Of a stretch of 64,000 nt of DNA, positions 33,638 through 45,182 are shown one piece after another. The notes beneath the pieces were generated by a model, which saw nothing but the letters and a program-made list of their open reading frames with translations, made no database searches and was not told the DNA's origin. Each line of letters starts with the position of its first letter. Within the stretch, counting starts at the first letter, position 1. The DNA is from Usnea hakonensis. Lineage: Eukaryota > Ascomycota > Lecanoromycetes > Lecanorales > Parmeliaceae. The position numbers were made by a program, and so were the translations under genes. The DNA lies in assembly GCA_013423325.1 (NCBI GenBank), contig BLJB01000077.1, positions 50,051 through 114,050 of the forward strand. The letters run 5' to 3'.

Positions 33638-36095
33638 CTACACTCCCCAAATCTCATCCCAGCCACTCTTATATCCTTCCAATGGTCCGGGAAATTTTCC
33701 AAACCTGGTTGCATTCCCTGAGCCAGCTTCAGGCAAGCTCATCCACTGTCTCACCATACCTGGAACCTCCTCCTTGACATGACTAATGCATATCAACGCC
33801 TGATCTTTACTCAGTCCGTTAAAGATTTTTTCACTCAGCAGCGCGCTAGGTGTACCGTAGACAAATCGCGTCTTGTGATGGTCTTCATCGGGCCACATGT
33901 GCACCCCAAACGACATTGTTTCGCCCCATGTTAGAAAAAGCATGCACTTATCGCGCACTCGATCATCCATACCGCTAAATGCCTCGTCCAGAACGACTAG
34001 ATCTGGTTTTTTGATAATGGCGCGCAAGAATAGCGCTACTCGCTGTGCAGAAAACGGAGCATCGCCGAAGCGAAGATTGTCTGCCCAGTCTACGCTTTTC
34101 GGGTAACCCTTATGTACGCTCCATAGCTTTGATCCAGTTTTTTCGGTCAATGGGGTAAAGGCGGGATTCAGTTCGGCTTCAAACCACCGCAGACATGTGT
34201 CCACTGTGACATCGTTGTCGTACTGTAAGGTTGGAGTACCAAGGAAGGTATCGGCCCACGCATTCTCCAGCGTTTGACGTATGGAGAGGTTGTGGGGAAA
34301 GAAGGCGTGAATTTCCGGCGAAGATTGACCGATGCGAGATTGGATGTCAAAAATGGATATGCCAGGCAGTCCCAGTTGTGGCAGACGACTTCGCCCGAAG
34401 ACCTTGATAGGTAAGGAGTAAGCTTGAGGGTGATCAGAGCAAATTAGGGAGATTAGTGTTGTCTTCCCAGATCCTAGTGCCAGTGAGCTCATATTAAGCG
34501 CCTCATGTCCTGATGATCACACACCATTTGGACCGAAGACACCCCATCGGTCTCCACGTCTTATAGTCCATGACAGCCCCTTTTCAAGCTGACCATCAAT
34601 TTTCTGTTCCGAGCTACCCAAAACCTCCTTGTCGCCATACCTCACGCACACACCTTGCATCTCCACAAGAGGTTCCTTGTCTAAGACCGGCAAATCTGCA
34701 TCAACCATCTGGATGCCTTCGCGACTTAGAGGTTGCTCTGAATGTCGTCGAACCGAATAGTCCGATTTTGATAGCTCCATGTGCCCTTCATGGAAAAAAG
34801 CCTTCACGAGTCCTCTCTGAGGAATTATATCCTCGGGAAGATCAGATTCAACTGAGATATGTTCTGTGAGAGTCAGTCACCGCGATTTTCCTTACCCGAG
34901 CGAGATATCACTGCGTTACAAGCAGAAATCCTACAAATCGACGGGAGCTTAAGAGAAAGAGACGTACTAACGAAACCTTTGTGCATGTTGGATCCCCTAC
35001 AATACAGACTGGTTTTTCTTTGGCCCACAAGATCCTTTTCACCTTGGTAGATGATTTGCAAATTGGGTCCCAAGCGAACTACATGAGTTATCCAATCGGG
35101 CAGTGGATCTTGTGGCCTTAGAGCCAGAATGAGTCGTGGTGAATTGGACTGAGCGAGACTGCATAACAAGGGTGATAGCGTCATCGTGGTCGGCGGGTCT
35201 AGACCCACTGCAAATTGAGCATTAGTATCCTCTGCGACAGGGTGCGATGATCGATCAACATACTGAATGGTTCGTCCAAGAGCAGGACCATTGGTTTTCC
35301 AAGTAAAGCCCTCGCGATCCTAGTCCGCCTAGCCTGACCGTTGCTAAGGTTTCCCATTGGCATGTCGACAAGAGCTTCAAGCTTCAGGTCGCTAATGACC
35401 TTAGCGAGGCTTTGACTATCGACTTCCTTTTCATCCTGCTCTTCTGACGGGTTGAGATCGGTGTTTCCTTTGAGGAAGTCCATCACAGAAAAGTCGGTGG
35501 CTTCTCTTCGGCTCTCATACCGAGCACTCAAGTAGGCCCCCCTTGTCCCAGACTTGCCCACGCCGGTCCTCTCGCTATTGAAACCGACTTGTTGGATTGC
35601 ATGTAGAACGTTTCTGTATCGAGTATCCCCTGCTTCCACTTCTTTCGTCGATAGGTATGGGAAAGATCTGGCTCCTGGGGGTACACATACATGCTGCCCA
35701 CGGATAATATTGAAGAACGTTGTCTTCCCGGCATTGGAGGGGCCGATAATTGCCCAATACTGTTGCTGTGCAGCCCTCTCAGGCCATGACGGAAGAGACC
35801 ATGTCAGCTTTGGGAATATCGCAGGGTTTGAGCCGGCATCCTGATCCGATGGCGAAGGATATTTCCTGTAGAAAGTGCCATCCTCAATCCGAATTAAAGG
35901 CGGCCGTTCTGGATTTTTGGTATTGCTGGAGGTAATTGTTCTGCGTGGGCGATATGAACGAGGTGAAGATATTCTCATATCCGGGGTCTGTCCATAGCAA
36001 GTGGCTTTTGATGGAAGAATTTTAGAAATTTCAAACATCAACGATCTGTTACAGGGATACCTTTGGTTGGCCTCGGAAGCGGCCCGCCTTGGCAT
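33638..36095 (-). CDS. Twin-domain ABC ATPase without membrane segments (ModF-like)
   Basis: Exons 36095..35264, 35207..34968, 34863..34525, 34473..33638. Junctions give DEPF-MGLDPPTT, a join near HKGFV-KHISVESD, and GPNG-SGKTTLI. Domain 1 has Walker A GPSNAGKTT, signature LSNGQARR and Walker B VLLLDEPF. Domain 2 has Walker A GPNGSGKTT, a degenerate signature (PFSAQRVALF) and Walker B LVVLDEAFSGMD. No transmembrane helices are present. The N-terminus is Arg/Ser-rich (MRISSPRSYRPRRTITSS), compatible with mitochondrial import if translation starts at an internal Met. The third donor is GTACGT; another nearby donor (GTTTCG) is possible. The role is unknown in fungi. It shares a 127-bp divergent promoter with Hsp10. 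Confidence 0.8.
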
Positions 36096-36222
36096 TCAAT
36101 AAATTTCCTCTGTGTTTTGTTCAACTCTACAACACCAACGGCCTTACCAATAAGCATATCATATTCTACAGCAGCAACAGATTTTACTCTATATCTGTAC
36201 CAAAAGCTGAGATTCGATCAAG
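36096..36222. promoter_or_regulatory. Short divergent promoter (ABC ATPase / Hsp10)
   Basis: Only 127 bp separate the two start codons, so transcription of the ABC ATPase and mitochondrial Hsp10 probably shares one nucleosome-free region. No clear heat-shock element triplet is assigned. Confidence 0.5.
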
Positions 36223-36703
36223 ATGGTAAGTTGCGGTCGAACGCGTCTCTCGGTATCATCATGCTAAAGTACGCCCAGACGACAGCGCTCAAATCCATCA
36301 AGTCCCTCGCACCTCTTCTCGATCGTATACTCGTTCAAAGAATCAAGGCAGAGACTAAGACAGCTGGCGGCATTTTCCTACCGGAGAGCAGTGTGAAGGA
36401 ACTTAATGAGGCAAAAGTTCTGGCCGTGGGTCCCGGAGGTCTCGACAAGGAGGGCAAGAGAGTGACGCCCAGTGTCTCGCCAGGAGACAAGGTCTTAATA
36501 CCACAGGTAGGTTGGACAGTTAAAGATCGACTTTCCAAAAGGAGAGTGGTTGACGGTACATGTGTAGTATGGTGGCAGCCCGGTAAAAGTTGGAGAGGAG
36601 GAGTACTCGCTTTTCAGAGACCATGAGTAAAGCAATATCATCTTTTGGAGAAAAATTGCAATTGCTAATTCTCTACAGATTGCTAGCGAAGATCAACGAA
36701 TAA
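36223..36703 (+). CDS. HSP10: Mitochondrial 10-kDa chaperonin (GroES family)
   Basis: Four exons: 36223..36225 (just the ATG codon), 36279..36506, 36568..36626, 36679..36703; 104 aa. Introns are 53, 61 and 52 nt, with donors GTAAGT, GTAGGT and GTAAAG. Splicing yields M-TTALKSIKSLAPLLDRILVQ, KVLIPQ-YGGSPVKVGEEEY and RDHE-LLAKINE, matching fungal Hsp10 end to end. The mobile-loop region KAETKTAGGIFLPE is intact. It caps Hsp60 in the mitochondrial matrix. The first exon is the start codon alone. Confidence 0.95.
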
Positions 36704-37241
36704 GCTCGTGACCGGCAGATACATCTCCATGTACCATATGTACATTTACTACCATTGAGCGCTGCGGAGGAGTTATGTACTGTTGCATACTGAAAGCGTT
36801 GCATATACGATGTAATCATTGGAAGTAGTCAATACCACTCCACTCTCCAGATACGCGCTCGCGTCCAAGCATATCTCCACATAGCTCGCCCCTCTCTAAG
36901 AGTGATCCTGACCTTCGAAGAGACCAGCCTTAGAGCATGTGCTAGGTTAACGAGTTTACAAAGTCTAGAACAGACCTAGAGGTGCTCTCATCGAACGACG
37001 CTGCCATCAAGATGCCAAAGACTTGCTCAGAATTTAGACAACATTTTTAGACAGATTTTGTCGATTCACGTGACCCTTAGTAATCATTCCTTGGCATCAA
37101 GTTGAAGGCACCATCAGATCGTGGCAGTACTTGTTCAAAGTACTACGATTCTGTCAAATACAGCATCAAGTGCAGTGCAGTGCTTCCATAATTCTTGGTA
37201 CAGCTCGCAAGCCTGCATTCTCATCCTTTCGAGCCAAAACA
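36704..37241. other. Intergenic region
   Basis: 538 bp between the Hsp10 3' end and the R-SNARE start; no coding or repeat feature recognised. Confidence 0.4.
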
Positions 37242-38108
37242 ATGGCATCCTCATCGTCCTCCACCCCACTCCTCTAGTACGCCTTCCCTCCCCTTCTCGT
37301 GGCAGTACTAATGCGATCCCCATCATAGCTCCTGTATCGCCTACCGCACTACGATCCTGACTGAACACACCACGTCCGCATCATCGGGCACCTCCTCTCT
37401 CGCATCCATCATCCTCCCGAAAATCGACCACTCCAAACCCCAAAAGCTGACCTACACCCACAACCAAAACTTCATCCACTACATCGCCGACGCACCCTCC
37501 GACTACCCTTCTCCAGACGCCACAGCAGGAGGCCTTACATACCTAGTCGTCGCATCATCCAGCTTCGGCCGTCGGATACCTTTTGGCTACCTGGTGGAGA
37601 TCAAGAAGCAATTCCTCGCCCGTTATGATCCCGAATCGACAGACTTTGCCAGCTTACCGCCGTACGGAACGGCAGATTTCAATGCGCAGTTGAAGAAGTT
37701 GATGGTGGGGTATGGGACTACGGAAGGAGGGAAGCAGGATGCGATTACGAACACGCAGCAGGAGATTGACAGCGTGAAGAACATCATGACGGAGAACATT
37801 GAGAGGGTGCTCGAGAGAGGGGAGAGAATCGATTTGTTGGTCGATAAGACAGACAGGCTTGGCGTGGGAGCGCGGGATTTTCGGGTTAGGTCGAGAGGCT
37901 TGAAGAGGAGGATGTGGTGGAAGAATGTCAAACTGATGGTGCTTTTGGGCGTCGTGGTGGTGTTTCTGTTATATCTCTTCGTTGGCATTGGGTGTGGACT
38001 GCCCGGTAAGCGAGCGCTCAGAATCGTTGATAGCAGCCGAGAGGCTTTTGCTGACATGCAGATGGTCAGGATGGTCGAGATGCGTGGGCTCCAAATGAAA
38101 AGGCGTGA
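37242..38108 (+). CDS. Longin-type R-SNARE (VAMP7/Nyv1-like)
   Basis: Exon 1 is 37242..37276 (MASSSSSTPLL). The 52-nt intron has donor GTACGC, branch GTACTAAT and acceptor CATAG. Exon 2 is 37329..38005. A second intron with donor GTAAGC and acceptor ATGCAG probably joins 38062..38108, giving 252 aa; without it the frame runs to 38124 with a longer tail. The longin domain runs from YSCIAYRTTILTEHT to SSFGRRIPFGYLVEI. The SNARE motif (about residues 140-195) has zero-layer Arg in NIERVLERGERIDLL. It is followed by the juxtamembrane KRRMWWKNVK and a C-terminal membrane anchor. It acts in fusion with endosomes or the vacuole. Confidence 0.88.
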
Positions 38109-39205
38109 CTTGCTTATGCCGTGATACGGCAATGGCTTTTCGATCGATCAATCAGCAGCGGGCGTTTTCCTGGGATTATGGATTAAATCAACAAGGCCTC
38201 CCTGAGATAATGTACAGTATCATTACGCGTCCTGAAGATCACCTGTACTCTACCGCTATCTACGTGTCTATCTTCACACACGTGACGACATTCCCCCAAA
38301 GCAGCAAAGCAGGTTCCATGGTACACACCTACATACATAGATAACGCCATACTCTGTACCCTCCTCCGTACATAAACGCCCAGCCAGTCCTACATACCTT
38401 AGGCACTGTCGCCTCCCCCTCCCCCAAAAACAGACAAAAAAGACACCCCTCAATCCATCCATCCATCCATCCATCCATCCATCCCTAGAAGCGCAAAACC
38501 ACACCGCAGTCCGAGCGCGAAAAAAAACATTCCTCCACGTCCCCATCCTCAATCGCTGAATCGATCGCTTCCCTCTCCCCCTCCCAAACAAAAAACTAAG
38601 GTACTTACCATGCTACGCCTCACCCCTACCACTGCACCCGCCCTTATCGCCCGCCCCGCATAAAGCCCAGCCAAGGGCCCAAGAGTAAAAAGTGAAAAAG
38701 GATGAAAGCATGCATGATGCATGCACGCCCCCTCAGGGTCTTCAGGGTCTCTGCGACAAGGAGAGTTTTAAACATGCGTCGCTATCTATTTTAGCCTTGT
38801 CGCACCAGTGAAACCGCACGATAAGCACCAAAGGAAAGGGAAAAAAAGCCCCAACGAGCGTCCAAAAAAAGGATGGGCCAGCTAGCCACGGCTACGCACT
38901 GGAAAAAATCAAAGTTTGGTTTGCCAATGATGATGATTGATTTCCGGTGTAGACTGTAGAGTAACGAGTACATAGGATGGTGGGGCTTATTTTTTCCATG
39001 ATTATTTATTATTATCGTCGGCTCAGCAAGCTGCAGGGCTGGGCCTTAGGACGGACTCTGTGACTTGACTAGTCATATGTACGTATCAATCCAAAAGGGA
39101 ATATGAATAGACCTGCCTGCCCAGGGTCCTTTCAGATTTTCCTCTCTGCCCTCTTCAATATAATATGATCAGTAATGTTTTGTGTTTTGTGAGACGACAG
39201 CTACA
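38109..39205. other. Intergenic region with (ATCC)8 microsatellite
   Basis: 1.1 kb without a supported gene. An uninterrupted tract of eight ATCC units lies at 38453-38484 in a CT-rich strand. A TATTATTATTATCG stretch lies near 39002-39016. Confidence 0.5.
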
Positions 39206-40387
39206 ATGACGCCGCCTCAGTTGCAATTGCCCACGATAAGGGTCTCCAATATCGAAATCCTCCATGATTGGGACCTGGAGAATGTCAGAGCCATTGGGGA
39301 TAGTATTCCTGGCTTTCGATCCGGCTCGAGTAAGTTCACCTATCTTTTCTCTCCCTGAGACACCGTCTTCGAACCCAGCATCCCTCAGCTTCACTGTTGT
39401 TGACAAGCATCAGCTTTCCTATCAAATCTGCGCTCCAACCTCCACCTCGCCTCCGACCTTTCCCCTCTGAACAGCCTTGTCTCTACACCCACAACTCCAG
39501 CCTTTGCCATCAGCCATCTCCCGCAACCCTCATCCCTCTCAATTACCACTGCTCCCTCCTCAAAATCCCTACTGAGACCCGATCCAAAATCGGAGCCGGT
39601 TCTCTCAACAACCGTTGCTCCAACCGGAGCCCCAGAAGACCGCAGTGCAGCTCTACGCCTCATTGCAGACTCGGTCGCGCAGCAGAGACAATTGGCTGCT
39701 AAGGAGCTGGTGTTGCATCCGGCTAGTCTGGCTGTCATCGTACTCGTAGTCGCAGCTCTCGCACGGGTTTGTCCGTGGAGACCGCTGTTTACTGCGCTCG
39801 CGGGACTTACAATTGCTGCCTTGGCCGAACTATACTGGATCACGATCGATTATGCAACCTTGGCTGAAAAGATCAACTGGGACTGGCTAGGTGGCTATAC
39901 TCCTCCTTCGACTCCAACTGGTGAACGTAGCAGTGGCCTGAAAAAACAGTCCAAATGCGACGACCCTGTTGTGATAGTGACCAAATTGGGCGGGGAGGTA
40001 ATTGCCGCCTTAGTGATGAAGGTGGTCAAAAGAGAGAGGAAGGCATATGTGAGGGCGTGGACCGTGGATTCAAGCTTTAGAGGCAAGGGTATTGGGGCTG
40101 GTTTATTAGAGGAAGGTGTGAGGATTGCATGGGGAAAGGGGGCGAGGGCTTTTGAATTTGAGAAAGCGCATGCTAGTAGGTCCATTCGCTCTACCGAGCA
40201 AGTACATGATCTGTCTCGTGAAGAATTGTCAGCTTTCAGGAAGCCACGCTGACTTATAAACTCCGCAGATTCCCACCGTGTGCTTCCACCATTGTTCAAC
40301 GGCAGCTTTGAGAAGAGAGATGCAAATGCGAGGGTAATGCTGGCCGATGTTGTCAAGGAAATTAAAAGGGAGAGAAGCAGCAGATGA
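39206..40387 (+). CDS. Membrane-anchored GNAT-family N-acetyltransferase
   Basis: Exons 39206..39329, 39414..40175, 40269..40387; introns GTAAGT...CATCAG and GTAGGT...CCGCAG; 334 aa. Joins read FRSGS-TFLSNLRSN and EKAHA-NSHRVLPPLF. The middle has two hydrophobic helices (LAVIVLVVAALARV; LFTALAGLTIAALAEL). They are followed by a GNAT fold with acetyl-CoA-binding loop SSFRGKGIGAGLL and the final segment ANSHRVLPPLFNGSFEKR. Fungal homologues are uncharacterised integral membrane GNAT proteins. Substrate unknown. It converges on the H4 variant gene. Confidence 0.82.
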
Positions 40388-40784
40388 CTTACGAATGATA
40401 CCCTCTTAGCATGTTTTGTCTTGACATCTATATTTCTCCCCACTGTGCTCTCAAGTACTTTGTTGCAATCCTTGCCTTTGATCCTGCGCAACAAGTCTCT
40501 CGCATCGCTGTCGTTAGATTCCCTTAGAGAATCCTGGACTTGCTAGATCTCATCACATGCAAGCCATCCAGGTAGCCGTAGCCGGACAGACATCCTTCCT
40601 CATTTGACGCCTGCTGTAATTGAAGTTTCACACTCGATATGGAATTGTTTCCACCATAAGAAGACGCCGTGAGTATAAAAAGTTTCGCTCTGTCGTAAAT
40701 CATACTTGTCGTATATCCAATTGGAGCTAATTCTGCGGATCGAAACCTGTGTTTGTTAGCTTCGAGTTCCATCACAGCGTTGCA
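40388..40784. other. Short convergent intergenic region
   Basis: 397 bp between the GNAT stop and the H4-variant stop, presumably both 3' UTRs. A minus-strand open stretch here lacks any recognisable feature. Confidence 0.4.
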
Positions 40785-41666
40785 TCAATAGTGCTTGCCG
40801 TAAATAGGGCGACCTTGCTATACGAGGGAAAAGATTAGAAGTCAGCAACCGTCACCATGATCTTGATGTAGCCAGAATTTGCGAGGACGACAAAAAACAG
40901 AGCCAGCAGGCTTACTCTCTTGAGAGCAAATATCACCTGGACCGAACATTCTTAGCAATCTCATCCTTATGGAGCGATCTGAGTGGTTCAGACATACATC
41001 TCTCACAGTCACAGCTGTTTCGAAGGATGTGATGTTAGCTGAGATTCATAGTCTTATCGAAAGCAACATCACTTACTCTTACGCTTGGAATGGTCGAGGT
41101 AGATCACGCATTCCTCTAAGATCTAGCAGCTGAGTTAGTCCGCACACCTCCAAAGCTCGAGAGATGTAGATATACAGCTTTTATACGATCGATCATCGCC
41201 TGGCGCGCATCGTCGTATAATGTCCCCGATATCCTCTTTATGCCGCCTCTCCGTGCTAGACGACTGCGAAAGACTTTCAGCATCAGTAGATATGCTTAGA
41301 GAGCCATGCATACCGAATGTCCCCCTTCGCTATGAAAGAAGTGCCCGTGAGCCATCAATTCTGAGCATGACCAAGCTGCAACTCACTGATTCCTCGAATT
41401 GAGTCCCTGATCACCTTTCTAGGGAGCACATGAGTAATGCTGGTCGGTCCTTTGTTTGTATTCCTCGCTCACCTGTGCCTCCTCAATCCACCTTTGCCGA
41501 GACCTTTTCCACCTAGACCATGTTTCTCTTTGCCTCCTCCTATGACGCCTTTGCCTCCTAAGACAGAACGTGCGCTTTGGGATTGACCGGGAGCCGGAGT
41601 ATCGCGAACAGGACCTTGAGGTTGCACGCCTACAGAAGGAAACAGGCGACCAAGGTTGAGAGGCAT
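40785..41666 (-). CDS. Divergent histone H4 variant
   Basis: Eight exons: 41666..41473, 41418..41387, 41329..41314, 41263..41176, 41122..41077, 41014..40998, 40936..40916, 40817..40785; 148 aa. All borders are GT-AG and all phases agree. Spliced blocks track H4 almost without gaps: GLGKGGLRRHR-KVIRDSIRGI, TKGDIRRLARRGGIKRISG, TLYDDARQAMIDRIKA, ILEECVIYLDHSKRKT, VTVRDVIFALKR, QGRPIYGKHY. Canonical H4 has PAIRRLARRGGVKRISG and TLYGFGG at the matching places. A 45-residue N-terminal extension replaces the usual SGRGKGGKG tail start. It is a chromatin protein by homology; it resembles the H4 variant class (hH4v) known in Neurospora. Exons of 16, 17 and 21 nt explain why no long frame is visible. 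Confidence 0.85.
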
Positions 41667-42384
41667 TGTGGCTGCTTCAACGATCGTGGTATATTTCAAT
41701 TATGAACACTCGTAGGAAGAAACCCAGGGAGCGTGGGGGTATGTAAAAGAAAGTTATGAGGGTTGCGGATTACAGAAGGTGGACGTGGAATTGGGAGCAT
41801 TGAAGGTTGCTAGTTGTCAAGGGCTGTGATTGGTCAACGCCAAGAAGTAAACATGCTACGCGATTATCTCCGAGGATGGAAATATTAAACAACGCTAAGC
41901 TACAATAATACACCCTCATGCAACGCTTTAAAAAATTAATTGCCTGGTGACTGAACACAAATAACTCATCTCCCTAATCTCTCATTTGTATCTTACAGGA
42001 TCCACAATTATATGCTGTTACGTGGAAGGATTATTTCGAGTATCAATTTATATCTCCATCCTAGGTCCAATCCGTGTACATGAGGACATTAGACCACTTT
42101 GCAGATGGAAGCAAAGATTAATTGGGCGTCAGACTTTTCGCCCTTGTGGATCAAGCATTCAACCTGTCGGTTCAAAGATGAGTGTTGTGAAGATGCTTAG
42201 ATGATATAAGTAGTACTCTAAGGGATCCTTTCTGAGCCTAGTGTTTCTACAAACATCGAACACTTTGATATTTGCATAGAGGCGACATGATCTTGATCAT
42301 GCACTTCGTGATCGTTGAATAGCTAAGATCAAAAGGACGAGCTGGCCAGCCAGTCGTTACATCCAAATCTCCCTTTTTCCAGCC
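41667..42384. other. Intergenic region
   Basis: 718 bp with the H4-variant promoter and the LPMO 3' flank; nothing further recognised. Confidence 0.4.
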
Positions 42385-44057
42385 TCAGAGATGAAGTCCG
42401 CGGCTGCGAAAAATATGTCCGTGCTGTTTCTTATATCCGCGCTTGTATTTGGGGGTTCCAGAGCAGTTGCCAAACTGAGATTGGCACCCCGAGCCACAAT
42501 AGTCCTCAGCCGTGCCGCAGTATCTATGGAGTTCGTCAGTGCTGTTGCATCTTCAATATGTACGGGAGCTTACCCGTGAGTAGAGCAGCACATCCCTGTC
42601 TTGCAGACTTGGCCACCATTGCTACCGCAAGTGTCAATAGACCCGTCAGCCGTAGACATGCTCGATCCGGTGGTGCTATTAGCCACAGCTACAGGCATAG
42701 CAGTCTTTGCAGGGTCGTAAGGCTTCATTGAGATTGTGGAGGATGCCGCTGCTGGTGTTAAATGGGAAGATGCCACGGGGCCACTCGCAGCAACGACCGC
42801 CGCCATGTTGAGTTTAGGTAGGGGTGCTGGCATAAAGCTGGAGATAGAAGGTGGTCCGTTGTATTTACCAGCACCACAGTCATTACGAATCTGGGTGCAG
42901 AATTGTTCCCAATTGAAGCAATTTTTGCTTCCAGTGGGCCCAGCAGAATTGTAGCAGTCAGTAGCCTGGACAGAGCAGTTTTTGGACGCCTGTAGATGAA
43001 GTCAGTACTCCAATGAGGGTCCACGAGAACCCAGGCAAGAAGACTCACGGCGTAACATCCAGTCTCATCAGTGTAAGAAGGAGGTAGGAAACCACACCAA
43101 TTGGCGTTCTGCATGATGCAGCCGTCAGGCTTGAGGCCAATGGTCTGGGTCATCACACGAACTTTGAGTCCACGCTTGGCAGTACCAGCATTGTACACTG
43201 GTGGGCCAAAAGAAGGGAATGGTAGCTTCATAGGCTGATCGTAGATGTTGAAGGTCATAGCTGGAGTGCTCAAACTGATGTATCCAGGGATCGAAACGGT
43301 GTTGGGAGGCACACCAGAGCCACTGGACGATAAGAAAATCTGTGCACAGCCAACATAGAATTGTGGATCGGGTGGTGTCTTATCTGCTTGCTGCAGTGCG
43401 AGGAGCTCGGGGCGAACAAGGTAGTAGCCCGCAGCCAGATCACTAGGGATGGTAGCAGCGAGATGTCCGTCGTTTGAGATAAGCTTTTCCGTGCACCATT
43501 TGCCCGCGGTGCTATCGTAGCCGTCTTCCATGATCTTGAACCAGCCGTTCCCAGCCGCGTTATTGGACGCGGCGGAGTTGTCGACCTTCTTCATGTAAAC
43601 GGCGCATGGACCTTTGTGACTAGGATCAATGGAGCCTGGCTGAGAACCATCCGGCCAGTCGCGCCATTCGAAAGCGAGAACATCGCCTGCATCAACACCA
43701 GCAACACGGGACACACCAGTCTCACCATTGACACCTGGAAAATTGTTAGCCTCGCGTACATAGCTCGAACGACGATTACAGGATGGAAATCGACGTATTG
43801 CCCACAGTCGTGTGTTATGAGAAGGCATAGGGAATGCAAAAGTTCAAGACACAGAGAGACTGACCACAGGCCATATCGGCGCTAGTAATGCTACTGATCG
43901 GGTAGGTCGCCTGCTGGTTGTTGTTGCTCATGCGGACAGCTGTGCCATCACCTTGATCAAGACCATTGACGAAGAAGTTAGTGAAAGCGGTGTGAGCGTT
44001 AGTGAGCCGAGCAGCTCCAGCCACAAGAAGGTAGATTTTGACGTATAAGGCGCGCAT
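42385..44057 (-). CDS. AA9 lytic polysaccharide monooxygenase with C-terminal CBM18 chitin-binding module
   Basis: Exons 44057..43865, 43734..43049, 42989..42574, 42523..42385; 477 aa. Joins give DMACG-VNGETG, GCYA-ASKNCS and CCSTHG-YCGTAEDYCG. The signal peptide ends LTNA, leaving His22 as mature His1 (HTAFTNFFVNG). The second copper His is in DPSHKGPC; the axial Tyr is in PQFYVGCAQI. AA9 landmarks GWFKIMEDG, AGYYLVRPELLALQ and VSIPGY are present. A Cys-rich extension and a Ser/Thr linker lead to a hevein-type module (CGSNGGQVCKTGMCCSTHG-YCGTAEDYCGSGCQ). AA9 enzymes oxidatively cleave cellulose or hemicellulose; the appended chitin-binding module is unusual for AA9. The first donor is GTCAGT, a minor variant. 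Confidence 0.9.
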
Positions 44058-45182
44058 TTCGTGGACGTATAGAAGTCGACGTTAAGAATCTGAAATAGGA
44101 GATAGCTCGATCAACAAGCCACAGAAGGTGAGAATCCTCTGGAAGTCTGGAAGAAAGCTCAGATTCTTTTCAAGGATTGGACTGTGACGATGATCTCAAA
44201 GTTGCTAGAATAAACTCCGAACGAAGTGGAATAAACAAATCGAGAAAGAAACAAGAATGTTGTTGTGAAAAACTTTCGCCGATAGTAGAAGCTATTGTTG
44301 ACTCTTGGCACTAGCTTAGTGGCGATGCCTTCATGAGAGTGAATGAATGTGTAAATGATTCACCCGCAAGTTATGTAACAGATCTTGGCTACCCTTAGGT
44401 ACGACGATCAAGACAGTCGAAGGAGTAAGCTGAGGCAGTCAAAGAAGCGAATGAAGAGGAAATGCTGGATGTTTCTCCGAAGCGCCATCTCATGAAGAGC
44501 CAGAGACTAAGCACAGTACATCAATCTTAGAAGAGTGTCGTCGCCACATATCCTTCTTCAAATAGCCACCGTGCCACAACGTTTTGAATGTGCAAAGGAG
44601 ACGATACGTGACCGTGCATTCATGTAGGGAAATTGTGCAATGTCGAAGGACTCTGACATGTTCCACTAAAATCCAAGGCAAACGATGCCCAGTCCCTTGC
44701 TTTTCAAGTACCGTTTACAATGGATGCTAGGCAATATGCTGGTCAGAGGCATCGCCTGTCTCAACATTAAACTTAGCAATGCCTCGCTGAAACGGAAAGA
44801 GTTTTGAAACAGGGCGCCAAATCCGCGAAATTGTGTGGCCCTTGCCGCTTGCAAGTTGCAACGCTCACTGAATCTGAGGGCCAATGAATTCTATCTTCTT
44901 ATTTTCCCTCGGTCACTAAGGGATAGATTCCTTCGAAAAGCCGGACGAGCTGCGGTCATCGCTCTACGTTAAAAACATGAGCAGCGGTAGACAAAGGCTG
45001 AACCTCGAAAGCTCGTTCGAGTGTTCCCTTGGTACCTCAGCAATGCCGGAAAATAGTACACCCGCACGAGCTTTACTTGTCCCGCTTGAGAACCTCGAAA
45101 CCAGATCCGAAGTCCTTCGGAATCTATACGATTTTACGGGTACTGTAAGGGTGCTGCATGCAAATACAAGATGTGTAGGCCA
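44058..45182. other. Intergenic region
   Basis: 1.1 kb with the LPMO promoter and the TYW1 3' flank. No gene or repeat is supported. Confidence 0.4.

Noticed and set aside
42391..42579. Plus-strand 62-codon frame with a signal-peptide-like start
   Set aside because: It is antisense to the last exon and intron of the LPMO gene, whose CBM18 coding explains the sequence.
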